Below, piece after piece: positions 7,831-16,853 of a DNA stretch of 64,000 bases. Every line of letters begins with the position of its first letter. Positions within the stretch are counted from its first letter, which is position 1. This DNA comes from Pararobbsia alpina_A. Lineage in GTDB: Bacteria > Pseudomonadota > Gammaproteobacteria > Burkholderiales > Burkholderiaceae. Both the position numbers and the translations under genes were made by a program. Location of the stretch: positions 1,550,001 through 1,614,000 of the forward strand of contig NZ_OZ221288.1 in the NCBI RefSeq assembly GCF_965118125.1. The letters run 5' to 3'. A model generated the notes under the pieces. That model worked only from the letters and a program-made list of their open reading frames with translations. It did not search any database and was not told the origin of the DNA.

Positions 7831-9210
7831 TTACCAGCCGATGGCTACCAGCATGCGCTGCGGGTTGTTGCATCCGATATCGGACGACTTGCTACCCACG
7901 TCGTCATAGGAAAATCCGTAGGCGAGGTTGGCAATGCCATGCGTGTGCCAGAACTTCGCATAGTAGTTGGCGGGCGAAGTCGGGTAGTACGCACTCGCGT
8001 CGATCGTGCTCCAGAAGTTCGGATTGACCAAGGTGCCGTCCGACTTGAATGTGCCCGGCGTATCGGCCACGTGCCGCTCAACAGCGGCGATCAGGTCGGG
8101 TCGAGAGCCGTCGGCAAAGCGAAGGAACGGCGTGGGCTTCGGTACCACCGTCGGATCGATATTGTTGTTGGCCCACACCGTGTTGATGTAGTTGTCGTAA
8201 TAGCTCGCGTTAGCACCGCCCGTCTGAAAGTTGGTCGCGGTTCCGGGCTCAACGATGCGATAAGGCGCGTTTTGGGTACCCGTCGACTGAAACTCGGCCG
8301 GCACTTCGGCGAGGTACTTGGCGAAGGTGACCGAGCGGTCTTCGAGGAACGTCCCGTAGTCCTCGCCGCGCGCGACGTCGGTGCCGTCGCTGCATTGAAG
8401 CCGGATGGCGAGCTTCACGCCAAAAGCATCGACGCGCGTCGTGTCGCCGTTGAAGTTCCATGGATCCGTCGACGACGAGCGCCCCAGATTGAACTCGATA
8501 AAGTCGTAGTAGCTCGTGTTCGTTTGCGTCGCGCTGGCCTGGTTGGGAGCGAGATAGAAATAGATGCGAGTCGAATTAATTCCAGGGCTATCGTAGGTCG
8601 GCTCGTCAGCAATCGAGTGGAATTCGTTGACGGGCTGCCCTGATGCGTTCGTACCCGTGATCTGCCAGAACACCTGACTGTCCGGATACTTGCCGTTCGT
8701 CTTGTTGAGAAAAACAAAGCGCATGACCTGCGTTGCCGCAGGGATCGTCGTCGTGTCCCCCCAGAAACTGGCGGGCGGCGAAGCGTCGGAAGCCGTATTG
8801 AAGGTCAGCGTAACCGCAGTCGACGCCGTGGTGCCCGACGCATTGCCGACCGCAACAGCGAACGAAGCGCCGTTGTCCGAAGCCGCGGCGGCCGGCGCAA
8901 AGTAACTGGCAGACGTAGCGCCCGCGATCGCCACGCCATTGCGATACCACTGGAAAAGCGTCGCGCCGGGAGCCGTCACCGTAAAGAACGCGCGCTGTCC
9001 TGCGGCGACCGTCTGGGCTTGCGGCTGCACCGAGATGCCCGGACCATTGCCGCTTGTCGCGAGCGGCACAGCCGGCGCGGACGCATCACCTGACGTTCCT
9101 GACTGACCGGTCGAGTTACCGCCACCACCCCCGCCGCACGCGGCGAGCAGAGACAAAGCAGCCGCGCAAATGGCGGTCCGGCTCAAAGAGCCGTTCAGGA
9201 ATCGATTCAT
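7831..9210 (-). CDS. GH64-like beta-1,3-glucanase lipoprotein with Ig-like domain
   Basis: 459 aa from ATG 9210, chosen because GAGAGAAG lies just upstream and the peptide then begins with a clean lipoprotein signal (lipobox LAAC followed by six Gly); an in-frame start at 9255 would add 15 unlikely residues. After a linker, an Ig-like domain spans about residues 45-140 (FQWYRNGVAIAGATSASY). The rest resembles GH64/thaumatin-like endo-beta-1,3-glucanases, with the conserved Gly/Asn-rich C-terminus (DIGCNNPQRMLVAIGW). It probably digests laminarin-type or fungal-wall glucan at the cell surface together with the downstream GH128 protein. Confidence 0.85.
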   Translation of the reverse strand: MNRFLNGSLSRTAICAAALSLLAACGGGGGGNSTGQSGTSGDASAPAVPLATSGNGPGISVQPQAQTVAAGQRAFFTVTAPGATLFQWYRNGVAIAGATSASYFAPAAAASDNGASFAVAVGNASGTTASTAVTLTFNTASDASPPASFWGDTTTIPAATQVMRFVFLNKTNGKYPDSQVFWQITGTNASGQPVNEFHSIADEPTYDSPGINSTRIYFYLAPNQASATQTNTSYYDFIEFNLGRSSSTDPWNFNGDTTRVDAFGVKLAIRLQCSDGTDVARGEDYGTFLEDRSVTFAKYLAEVPAEFQSTGTQNAPYRIVEPGTATNFQTGGANASYYDNYINTVWANNNIDPTVVPKPTPFLRFADGSRPDLIAAVERHVADTPGTFKSDGTLVNPNFWSTIDASAYYPTSPANYYAKFWHTHGIANLAYGFSYDDVGSKSSDIGCNNPQRMLVAIGW

Positions 9211-9450
9211 TTTTTTTCTTCTCTCAATGCTCGCGCCACGCGCGCCCTGTGCCAAACCCGCCGTTTAAGCGGACTAAGGTGCGAATGCTAAGCGGACATT
9301 GTTTCAAGAAGAAAAATTTTCTATATCGCTAAAGGCAATATGTGCAACTGTTTGTGACAGATCGACTTTTGTAGAACAAAGATAGTTTGATATGCAACAT
9401 GTTGAGACGAGTCTGTGCCCCAATGATCGCAGGTGAGCGCTCGCTGACAT

Positions 9451-10344
9451 TCACGCGTCCACATGCTCAAAGGCTTTCACAAGGAAGTCGACAAACACTC
9501 TGACACGCATCGGGATGCGACGGCCTGCGGGATAGACGAGATGAATTGGCGCGCTGTCCGGTTGCAGCTTCGGCAGAATCACCTTGACCTCGCCCGTTCG
9601 GATTTCCTCGGCGAATAGCCACTTCGGTGCCTGGGTAATGCCGAGCCCGCACAGGACGGCTGCGCGCACATGCTCCGCATCGCCGGTGGTCAGCGACCCT
9701 CGCGGCACATACGACACCGTCTCCTTCCCCACACGCAACGGCCACGGATAGCGCTCACGTCCCTTCGCAAACACAACGCATGCGTGCTTGTCGAGGTCCG
9801 ACAGCTTCGACGGTGCCCCATGCTCGGCCAGATATCGTGCGCTGGCCACCAACAGGAAATTCGTTTCAGTGAGTTTTCGCGCAGTGAGCGACGAGTCCAT
9901 CAAGCGGCCATGCCGAACCGCGAGATCGATACCCTCTCCCACAAGATCGACATGCCGCTCGGAGACCGACACTTCGATTGACACGTCGGGATAGGCCTCA
10001 AAAAACCTGGGCAATAGCGGCGTAATCCAGAGCCGCCCATGGGCGGGAGCCGTGTCGACCCGGACCACACCGCTGGGTGAACGCTGCCGGTCGCCTATCG
10101 ACGATTCGAGCGCATCGAAATCATCGACCAGGTGCTTGGCCGACTCGTAGAAGCGTTGTCCGGCTTCGGTGACCACCACCGTGCGCGACGTTCGCAGCAG
10201 CAGTTGCGCGCCGAGATGCGCTTCCAGTGCGCCGATTTTCTTGCTGACTGCGGGCTGCCCTATTCCATTCTCGCGGCCTGCCGCAGAAAAACTGCCGCAT
10301 TCCACAAGGCGCACAAACAAGCGAATTGCATCGAGTCGGTCCAT
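9451..10344 (-). CDS. LysR-family transcriptional regulator
   Basis: 297 aa from ATG 10344 (MDRLDAIRLFVRLVE), the usual start of this CrgA/DmlR-like subgroup. Upstream in-frame starts at 10380 and 10449 would run into the divergent gene. The helix-turn-helix is at residues about 18-40 (SFSAAGRENGIGQPAVSKKIGALE) and the effector domain is about 88-290. It is divergent from the quinone-oxidoreductase-like gene at 10472, so regulation of that gene is the simplest reading; LysR proteins of this kind usually act from the shared promoter region. Confidence 0.92.
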   Translation of the reverse strand: MDRLDAIRLFVRLVECGSFSAAGRENGIGQPAVSKKIGALEAHLGAQLLLRTSRTVVVTEAGQRFYESAKHLVDDFDALESSIGDRQRSPSGVVRVDTAPAHGRLWITPLLPRFFEAYPDVSIEVSVSERHVDLVGEGIDLAVRHGRLMDSSLTARKLTETNFLLVASARYLAEHGAPSKLSDLDKHACVVFAKGRERYPWPLRVGKETVSYVPRGSLTTGDAEHVRAAVLCGLGITQAPKWLFAEEIRTGEVKVILPKLQPDSAPIHLVYPAGRRIPMRVRVFVDFLVKAFEHVDA

Positions 10345-10471
10345 GTCAGTCGCCTCAATCGATTCCGAAGTGGAATGCATGGTATGCCGCCAATCGCCGT
10401 TTCGGCAATGAATGAAAACAACTAACTTAGCGACACCGCAACCCCACATCGATGCAAGCGAGGTTCAACCC

Positions 10472-11467
10472 ATGAAAGCGATTTGTGTGACACCGAGTCG
10501 AGAACTTGAAGTCCGTGACGTTCCCGCGCCTGAAGACGCCGCACCGAACCATGTCGTGATCGACATGGATGCTTCGACAATCAATCAGGGCGACAAGGCG
10601 TTTCTGAAAATGCCGAATGCCGCAGGCACCGCGTTTGCGCTCGGTCCGTATCCCGTCTGGGGTGCGTCAGGCGCCGGGCGAGTCGTTTCGATTGGCGCCG
10701 GCGTGCCGGAAAAATATCTCGGCAGGAACGTCGCGATCTATCGGTCGCTGAGCAGAAGCCCGGACAGTATCGGCCTGTGGAGCGAACGCGCGCATGTGCC
10801 CTTTACAGCGTGCCTCATCTTGCCGGAGCACCGTGATGCGCGGGAATACAGCGGCTCGCTCGTCAACGTGATGACCGCCTACGCATTCCTTGAAGAAATC
10901 GTGGAAGCCGGGCACAAGGGCGTGATCGCCACAGCCGGGAACGCTGCGACAGCTCACGCGCTTGCGACGCTTGCGCGCAAACGGAATCTGCCAGCCATTC
11001 TTCTGGTACGCAGCGAAACCGCCCGAGACGAGCTTCATGCCATGGGCATCGAACACGTTGTCGTGACACGCGAGGGATTCGAAACCGAGCTGAACACTTT
11101 GGCGACCGAACTCAACGCGACCGCGGTGTTCGATGGCGTCGGTGGTGACTTGCTGAACAAGGTGGCATCCGCCCTGCCGATGCATTCAACGGTCTACATC
11201 TATGGGTTTCTGGGCGGTGCTACGACGATTGGGATTCCGACCATGCTTCTGATGGCGAAGAATCTCACGATCAAGCGATTCAGCAATTTCGAAAGCCGGA
11301 CCGTCAAGGAAAACGCAAAACTGATTCGCGCGCTCGATGCACTCGAAGGCCTGATTGACGATCCGATGCTGACAACACGACTTGGCGATACGTTCCGCTA
11401 CGACCAGATCGAATCGGCGATGGCCTATGAGGCGTCCCATGGCGTCAAAGCGGTTTTAGTGGCGTAG
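10472..11467 (+). CDS. MDR-superfamily quinone oxidoreductase-like protein
   Basis: 331 aa from ATG 10472 (MKAICVTPSRELEVRDVPAP), preferred because GAGG lies 8 nt upstream; an in-frame ATG at 10412 has no ribosome site. The N-terminal GroES-like domain lacks the Cys/His zinc ligands of alcohol dehydrogenases, as in NADPH:quinone reductases and enoyl reductases. The Rossmann part is about residues 130-270 (VIATAGNAATAHALATLARK instead of a perfect AxxGxxG). It probably reduces quinones or alkenals with NADPH. It is divergently paired with the LysR gene ending at 9451. Confidence 0.85.
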   Translation: MKAICVTPSRELEVRDVPAPEDAAPNHVVIDMDASTINQGDKAFLKMPNAAGTAFALGPYPVWGASGAGRVVSIGAGVPEKYLGRNVAIYRSLSRSPDSIGLWSERAHVPFTACLILPEHRDAREYSGSLVNVMTAYAFLEEIVEAGHKGVIATAGNAATAHALATLARKRNLPAILLVRSETARDELHAMGIEHVVVTREGFETELNTLATELNATAVFDGVGGDLLNKVASALPMHSTVYIYGFLGGATTIGIPTMLLMAKNLTIKRFSNFESRTVKENAKLIRALDALEGLIDDPMLTTRLGDTFRYDQIESAMAYEASHGVKAVLVA

Positions 11468-11478
11468 GGCGTCGTCAA

Positions 11479-11549
11479 GTCCAGGTCGGTCTATGATCAC
11501 AGCATGTCCTTTTGTGGCTAGTGAGGAAATCGTCGTGACCGACCTGGAC
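11479..11549 (+). promoter_or_regulatory. Long-range inverted repeat spanning the SnoaL-like start site
   Basis: GTCCAGGTCGGTC at 11479-11491 is the exact reverse complement of GACCGACCTGGAC at 11537-11549. The 45-nt loop contains the GAGGAA ribosome site (about 11523-11528), and the right arm begins inside the GTG start codon and covers codons 2-5. In mRNA this 13-bp stem could control access to the start codon. Confidence 0.4.
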
Positions 11550-11921
11550 CTTGGCGACATCTATCGCCGCTATCTGGCGTGCCTGAACCAACGAGATTGG
11601 GCATCGCTTGGCCAATTCGTCGGCGACGAAGTCACGCACAATGGGCGGCCATTCGGACTGTCCGGATACCGCAGGATGCTGGAACAAGACGTTCTCGAGA
11701 TACCCGACTTGCAGTTCAATCTCGAGTTGCTCGTGGTCGAAGCTCCGACGATTGCCAGCCGCCTGCAGTTCGACTGCACACCAGCAGGCATCTTCCTCGG
11801 CTTACCGATCAACGGCAGGCGCATCAAGTTCGCCGAGAACGTCTTCTATACGTTTCGTGACGCGAAGATCGCTGAGGTGTGGTCGGTCCTCGACAAGGCA
11901 GCGATCGAAGCGCAAATCTAG
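11535..11921 (+). CDS. SnoaL-like/ester cyclase family protein
   Basis: 128 aa from GTG 11535, which has a strong GAGGAA 6 nt upstream; an ATG at 11493 would add 14 residues unlike the family's N-terminus. The protein is a single NTF2/SnoaL-fold domain: DIYRRYLACLNQRDWASLGQFVGDEV, then HNGRPFGLSGYRRML, and the closing strand KIAEVWSVLDKAAIEAQ. Relatives are polyketide-cyclase-like or of unknown enzymatic role. It follows the oxidoreductase gene by about 70 nt and may be transcribed with it. Confidence 0.8.
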   Translation: MTDLDLGDIYRRYLACLNQRDWASLGQFVGDEVTHNGRPFGLSGYRRMLEQDVLEIPDLQFNLELLVVEAPTIASRLQFDCTPAGIFLGLPINGRRIKFAENVFYTFRDAKIAEVWSVLDKAAIEAQI

Positions 11922-11981
11922 CTACAGGCTGTCGGCGCTATGACTACGATGGTCTCTACTGAAGACATTGGACAAGGGGCA

Positions 11982-12584
11982 TCAGGACGCTTCGGTGTCG
12001 ACATTCACAAACAGCGTGACCTCGTCATGCTCCACGTCGCCCTCAGATTCTTCGGCAAAGCGCGCATCGCTGTGATTGTGTTGCCTCGCCTGCAACATTA
12101 GCCCGCGGCTATGGTGCAAGACCGGGTCATAAAACGCCCGGTAAATCACGAAGAGCAGCCATAACGCCAGCACCGCGAAACTCCACCATCGCAGATAGAT
12201 TCCCCAGCCCCAGATCAGCGTGCCGAACGCAGAAAGCGTGAGTCCGCGCCTGGCATCAAGGATGCGATTCAAGGACTCAGTGACTTCGATCGCAGCCTGT
12301 CCCCGCGTTTGGGCGACAACTAGTTCGGTCACTCGGTGCTCGAAATACCGACGTGATGCCAGTAGAAGCCCCGCAATCGTCACGAGCGAACCCGAGCGCT
12401 CGAACAGGCGCCAATCTGCCGAGCTTCGTGCAAGGTACGCACACAAAATAGCCGGACACACCGCGAGCAAGATCATCGACACACTGCGCACCATGAAACC
12501 CCATGGCGCCTGCGGAGCACCGCGCGGAAATCCGCGTACTCCGTTGTCCGGTTTTTTATTCAAAATCCACTGCCTCCAATCCAC
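11982..12584 (-). CDS. Hypothetical membrane protein
   Basis: 200 aa with about four hydrophobic segments (residues 35-51, 66-80, 113-130 and 134-150) and a C-terminal His/Glu/Asp-rich tail from about 163. The start used is GTG 12584; an ATG at 12494 would remove 30 residues before the first helix and is possible. No domain recognised. It converges with the SnoaL-like gene. Confidence 0.65.
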   Translation of the reverse strand: MDWRQWILNKKPDNGVRGFPRGAPQAPWGFMVRSVSMILLAVCPAILCAYLARSSADWRLFERSGSLVTIAGLLLASRRYFEHRVTELVVAQTRGQAAIEVTESLNRILDARRGLTLSAFGTLIWGWGIYLRWWSFAVLALWLLFVIYRAFYDPVLHHSRGLMLQARQHNHSDARFAEESEGDVEHDEVTLFVNVDTEAS

Positions 12585-13059
12585 CAGCGACCGCGTCGCC
12601 CGCCCGATTTCATTCGACGTGGCCCGCCTCCGCGCTCACAACCATCCGACACGCCCGGCATTTGTCTGACCTGTCAAATACATAGACAAAGAGAAGCCTG
12701 CTCGCCGACCGGCCTGCCGTCATAGCTGACCTAAAAGAACGTCGTAACCGTCTACGCCAGCCCGTCGACGCATTCTCTGCTCGAAGGCAACCGCGGTACA
12801 CACCGGAACCGGCAAAAGACTTATGCCGCTCCGTAACAGGACGGCAACGACGGACCTCGTCCGAGCGGGCAGCGTAAAGCCGTCCGCTTCAGAGAGATCG
12901 GACGTGAGTTCCCGACGCTGGGACAAGCGCGACTCAACGCTACGCCTCGGTCCTAAACGGACACCATTCTGTCCTGCAGGGCGCTGTTTCACGAAGTCGC
13001 GCACTCGTATGCTTTCGGAATACACGGGCCTTCGTCCACATAACAATCCGGAGACATCG
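12585..13059. other. Intergenic region without a recognisable gene
   Basis: About 475 nt. Several open frames cross it on both strands, but their translations are Arg/Ser-rich and lack domains or ribosome sites. It includes a small inverted repeat CGTCCG...CGGACG (12881-12886/12899-12904). It should carry the promoter of the tannase-family gene. Confidence 0.4.
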
Positions 13060-14772
13060 ATGCATTCGAGCTTGCGATTGGGTTCGCTTGTCGTATTGGG
13101 GTTCGTCCTCGCCGCGTGTTCATCGGTTCGATCCACTTCGCTCACGCCAGCTGGCGAAGCTTCCGCCCCCGCAGCGCAGCTCGGATGTGCCCAACTCGTC
13201 GGCCTTCATATTCCAGCTTCTGCCATCAAGCTGCCGACAACCGGAGCAGTCGTGACGACAGCGACCGTCGTGGACGCAAGCGGCGAAGGCGCCAAACGTA
13301 TCCCGGCGCATTGCATGGTGACAGGCTCCATTGACCCGGTCGATCACACCGCCCCTGAGATCAGATTCAAAGTCGCCCTGCCGGACGCATGGAATTCAAA
13401 AGCCGTGATGTTCGGCGGCGGTGGACTCGATGGTTCGATTCCGAACGTCATCGGCAACGTGCCCGCGGGGCCCACTGACAAGCCCTACCCCGTCGCGCGA
13501 GGCTACACCGTGTATGGCAGTGATTCGGGCCATCAGGCAGGCCCGTTAGGCTCTGAAGACGGTTCATTCGCAAAGAACGATGAAGCATTGATGAACTGGA
13601 ACGCAGGCGACGCGCTCAAAAAAACGCGTGACGCTGCAACCTATCTGATCCAGCAACACTACGGACGCAATCCGGCAAAGGCGTATTTCATCGGCGGCTC
13701 AACCGGCGGCCGCGAAGCACTGACAGCCATTCAACGATGGCCCGAAGACTGGAATGGCGCAGTCGCGTGGTATCCGGCATGGGCCGGGATGGTCAGCATT
13801 CTCGGCGGCCAGCAAATGAATCGGGCACTCGCGCAGCAGGGCGCCTATCTCACGCCCCCCAAACGTAAAGCGCTATTCGATGCGGCCATGCAAGCGTGTG
13901 ACGCACTGGACGGCCTTCGCGACGGCGTGATCAGCAACCAGTCTCAGTGCAACGCGATATTCGATCCGGCGACCGCAACAGTCGACGGCCATCCACTGCG
14001 GTGCAAGGATGGCAAAGACACCGGCGATCGGTGCCTGTCCGACGCACAGATCAAGGCAGTCAAAACCATCAACGCTTCGACCCGGCTTAACTATCTCGCT
14101 AGCGGTCAAACGGAACATCCCGGCTTCAACATCTGGGGCGCTGATACGGGAATGAGCGACGCAGACGACGCAGTGCACAAAGCCGTACGCTGGCTGGCGT
14201 TCGGCTCCGCCGCACCGACGAACCCGATGCCGAGCAACGCCCCCTACATCAGCGTTTTCGCGGATCAATGGTTCAAATACGCGATTACCCGCGATCCGAA
14301 CTACGACTCGCGGTCGTTTGACGCGGCCAATCCAGGCCAGTGGGCGGCCCGGATCAGCGAACTCAGCGTCACGCTCGACGCAAAGACAGATATTTCCGCC
14401 TTTGCCGCACGAGGCGGCAAGCTGCTTCTGGCTCACGGCGTCAGCGACGTGCTCGTGAGCACCCGATCGACGGAGGATTACTACGGCCGTCTCGTCACCC
14501 AGATGGGCCCGGCCGCCGTCCGTTCCTTTGTTAGATTCTACGAAGTGCCCGGATACAACCACGCAGCGAGTGCTGTGTTCAATGCGTCGTGGGATTCGCT
14601 GACTACGCTCGAGGATTGGGTCGAAAACGCCCAGGCGCCCACGAATCAAGTCGTCGCCGACACCGTCGGCGTGCCCGGCCGTACACGCCCTCTTTGCGAG
14701 TTTCCGCTCTGGCCCAAATACAACGGCACCGGGTCGCCTGATTCGGCAACCTCGTTTACGTGCTCGCAATAG
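13060..14772 (+). CDS. Tannase/feruloyl esterase family lipoprotein
   Basis: 570 aa from ATG 13060, which has CCGGAG upstream and gives a lipoprotein signal with lipobox VLAAC (C20). An upstream extension to 12823 is basic and has no signal. It is an alpha/beta-hydrolase-fold esterase: GGSTGGREA supplies nucleophile S214, HGVSDVLVS the Asp and VPGYNHA the His. The lid region has Cys residues (QACDALDGLRDG...CNAIFDP) that form the family's calcium-binding site. It should hydrolyse aromatic-acid esters such as feruloyl or galloyl esters at the cell surface. It converges with the outer-membrane channel gene, 3 nt apart. Confidence 0.9.
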   Translation: MHSSLRLGSLVVLGFVLAACSSVRSTSLTPAGEASAPAAQLGCAQLVGLHIPASAIKLPTTGAVVTTATVVDASGEGAKRIPAHCMVTGSIDPVDHTAPEIRFKVALPDAWNSKAVMFGGGGLDGSIPNVIGNVPAGPTDKPYPVARGYTVYGSDSGHQAGPLGSEDGSFAKNDEALMNWNAGDALKKTRDAATYLIQQHYGRNPAKAYFIGGSTGGREALTAIQRWPEDWNGAVAWYPAWAGMVSILGGQQMNRALAQQGAYLTPPKRKALFDAAMQACDALDGLRDGVISNQSQCNAIFDPATATVDGHPLRCKDGKDTGDRCLSDAQIKAVKTINASTRLNYLASGQTEHPGFNIWGADTGMSDADDAVHKAVRWLAFGSAAPTNPMPSNAPYISVFADQWFKYAITRDPNYDSRSFDAANPGQWAARISELSVTLDAKTDISAFAARGGKLLLAHGVSDVLVSTRSTEDYYGRLVTQMGPAAVRSFVRFYEVPGYNHAASAVFNASWDSLTTLEDWVENAQAPTNQVVADTVGVPGRTRPLCEFPLWPKYNGTGSPDSATSFTCSQ

Positions 14773-14775
14773 ACC

Positions 14776-15759
14776 TCAAAACGCCACCGTCGCGGTGGCC
14801 TGCACGCTCTCCGTGCTCTTGAGCCGGTTGACGCTGTAAATACTGGGTACCCAGCGCAAGCTCGCCGATAGCGGGAGCTTGCCGCCGATCTTGGTGTCGT
14901 ATGTGATCACCGGGCCTAAAGAAAAATCATGTCCGACAAAGCCATTGAGCTTGTCGGCGGTCGGCCCGCTGTCATTGCCCAGCTGTTGAACCGTACCCAT
15001 CACAATGCCAATTCCAAGGCCGTTGGGAAATTTCTTGACGCCCATCGCATCGAACGTCAACAGCGGCGCGTTCTGATAGTTCGTCGCGTTATTGCGGGTA
15101 TAAAACTCGAGTCCGAGCACCATATCCAGCTGAATCCCGTACTCGGGAATGATCTTCGTATAGGCCACTTGCGGCACAAACGTCCAGTTGTTCAGGCTGG
15201 GGTTCGCAAGGTCGTTAGGGTCATAGTGCCCCGTCGGCGCCCAGAAGTTGAAGCTGAGTGCGATGTGATCGTTCTGCGTGAGGTGATAGCCCGCGACGAT
15301 CGGGGTGAAATACATATCAAACAGATTGGACGCGCGGTCGCTCGTCGAGCGTGTCAGCGCGCCGACGGAGAAACTCCCCGTCACCTCGGTCCATACATAG
15401 GGCAAGGTGAAGCCCGACGCGAAATCCCACCCGCCCGCACTGCCCCACACTTTCATTAATGTCGCCAGCGTGAACGCGACCGGCGCGTCGATGCCGACCG
15501 ATGCCTTGCCTGCGATCGGCACACCGCGATCGCCGCTGATCGACCCGTCGATATAAATCTGCTGAAGATTGAAAATGAACACCGGCTCAGGGGGCACGAT
15601 GCCCGCTCCGGAAAGCACGCTCATACCCGCGACGGGGCGCCCTAGCCCACCTTCCGTCGCGTGGGCTTCGAATGCGAGCGAGCACATCGCCACAGCGAGC
15701 GGGAGCATGCACCGTTTCGACTTGCGAAACGCCTTACGCCAGGTAGCAGTCGTCCGCAT
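14776..15759 (-). CDS. SphA/phenol MetA-like outer-membrane channel
   Basis: 327 aa with an N-terminal signal peptide (LPLAVAMCSLAFEAHA, cleavage near residue 34) and alternating beta-strand pattern throughout. It ends in Phe (TATVAF), as in outer-membrane beta-barrels. It fits the MetA-pathway of phenol degradation family, whose members are thought to take up aromatic compounds. The convergent neighbour is an aromatic-ester hydrolase, so a joint role in using plant phenolics is plausible but inferred. Confidence 0.82.
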   Translation of the reverse strand: MRTTATWRKAFRKSKRCMLPLAVAMCSLAFEAHATEGGLGRPVAGMSVLSGAGIVPPEPVFIFNLQQIYIDGSISGDRGVPIAGKASVGIDAPVAFTLATLMKVWGSAGGWDFASGFTLPYVWTEVTGSFSVGALTRSTSDRASNLFDMYFTPIVAGYHLTQNDHIALSFNFWAPTGHYDPNDLANPSLNNWTFVPQVAYTKIIPEYGIQLDMVLGLEFYTRNNATNYQNAPLLTFDAMGVKKFPNGLGIGIVMGTVQQLGNDSGPTADKLNGFVGHDFSLGPVITYDTKIGGKLPLSASLRWVPSIYSVNRLKSTESVQATATVAF

Positions 15760-16087
15760 GAATCCACCTCAAACGGTAACGTCGACGGTAGCAGTAGCAC
15801 GTCGAACGTTAACAACTGTAATCGTCAGCACAAAGCACGAGGCGCAGCGAAAGCCCCCTATCTGAGAGCGCACGAACGACCGTGACGCGTCAGTGCCGGA
15901 ACAACCGTTGCGCACTCTGCTTCGCCCGGCCCGACATGGGGATAACCCGTAATCGGGGTAGATACTGAGTCGCCCCGCATTGCTTGAAAAATGCGCTGGC
16001 GTGCTCTAAAAAAGTACTTAACTTATCCATGTGTCGCCTCGGCCAGTAGCGGAGGCGACATTTTCATTGGAGCGCGTGCGACCTTCC
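15760..16087. other. Intergenic region before the sugar ABC operon
   Basis: About 330 nt between two divergent genes with no supported coding sequence. It should hold promoters for the outer-membrane channel (leftward) and the ABC operon (rightward). A terminator-like hairpin lies at 16032-16065. Confidence 0.45.
16032..16065 (+). terminator. Terminator-like hairpin in the leader of the ABC operon
   Basis: Nine-bp perfect stem TGTCGCCTC (16032-16040)/GAGGCGACA (16052-16060), 11-nt loop, followed directly by TTTTC. It ends 23 nt before the ATPase start at 16088, with no co-directional gene just upstream to terminate. It may therefore be an attenuator or an operator hairpin in the 5' leader. 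Confidence 0.45.
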
Positions 16088-16828
16088 ATGAGTCTCCTGG
16101 AGCTCAGAGGTATTTCGAAGCACTTCGGCGCCATTCAAGCCCTGACCGAAGTGACGTTCCAACTAGAACCGGGTCAGGTGGTCGGGCTCATGGGGGACAA
16201 CGGCGCGGGGAAGTCGACGCTGGTGAAAGTCATCGCCGGCAATTTCCCGCCTTCACATGGCGAAATCCTCATCGACGGTTCGCCGGTGCATTTCAACAAG
16301 CCCGTCGACGCGCGCGCCCAGGGCATCGAGGTCGTTTATCAGGACCTCGCGCTCTGTGACAACCTGACGGCCGCCGCGAACGTCTTCCTCGGCCGCGAAC
16401 CTCGCATCGGATTCGGTCCGATCCGCATCCTCGATCACGCGGCCATGTACCGGCGCGCCGGCGAGCTTTTCAAATCGCTGAAATCGGAAACGCGGCCTCG
16501 CGATCTCGTTCGCCAGATGTCCGGCGGCCAACGGCAGGCGGTGGCCATTGCGCGCACGCGCCTTTCTGAGCCGCGCCTCGTCATCATGGACGAGCCGACC
16601 GCCGCCATCAGCGTGCGGCAAGTCGCGGAGGTGCTCGATCTGATTCACCGTCTTTCCGAACATGGCATTGCGGTCATTCTGATCAGTCACCGCATGCCCG
16701 ATGTGTTCGCCGTTGCGCATCGTGTCGTGGTCATGCGGCGCGGGCGCAAGGTGGCGGACAAGAAGACCGATACGTCATCGCCGGAAGAAGTGACCGGTCT
16801 CATCACCGGAGCCATCACCACCGCCTGA
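16088..16828 (+). CDS. Sugar ABC transporter ATP-binding protein (FrcA-like)
   Basis: 246 aa single-cassette ATPase starting MSLLELRGISKHFG at ATG 16088. Walker A is GDNGAGKST, the signature MSGGQRQ, Walker B LVIMDEPT, and the H-loop lies in ISHRMPD. It is closest in arrangement to the carbohydrate (RbsA/XylG) group, but with one cassette rather than two, as in fructose-type FrcA. First gene of an importer operon; the permease starts 25 nt downstream. The transported sugar is not evident. Confidence 0.92.
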   Translation: MSLLELRGISKHFGAIQALTEVTFQLEPGQVVGLMGDNGAGKSTLVKVIAGNFPPSHGEILIDGSPVHFNKPVDARAQGIEVVYQDLALCDNLTAAANVFLGREPRIGFGPIRILDHAAMYRRAGELFKSLKSETRPRDLVRQMSGGQRQAVAIARTRLSEPRLVIMDEPTAAISVRQVAEVLDLIHRLSEHGIAVILISHRMPDVFAVAHRVVVMRRGRKVADKKTDTSSPEEVTGLITGAITTA

Positions 16829-16853
16829 CCTTGCCCAGCACGGGAGACCGCAA

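Noticed and set aside
12720..13145. 141-codon minus-strand frame near the tannase gene
   Set aside because: Overlaps the tannase signal peptide, has no domain or ribosome site; not convincing even as a remnant.
13873..14769. 298-codon minus-strand frame inside the tannase gene
   Set aside because: Antisense shadow of a well-supported esterase; no domain.
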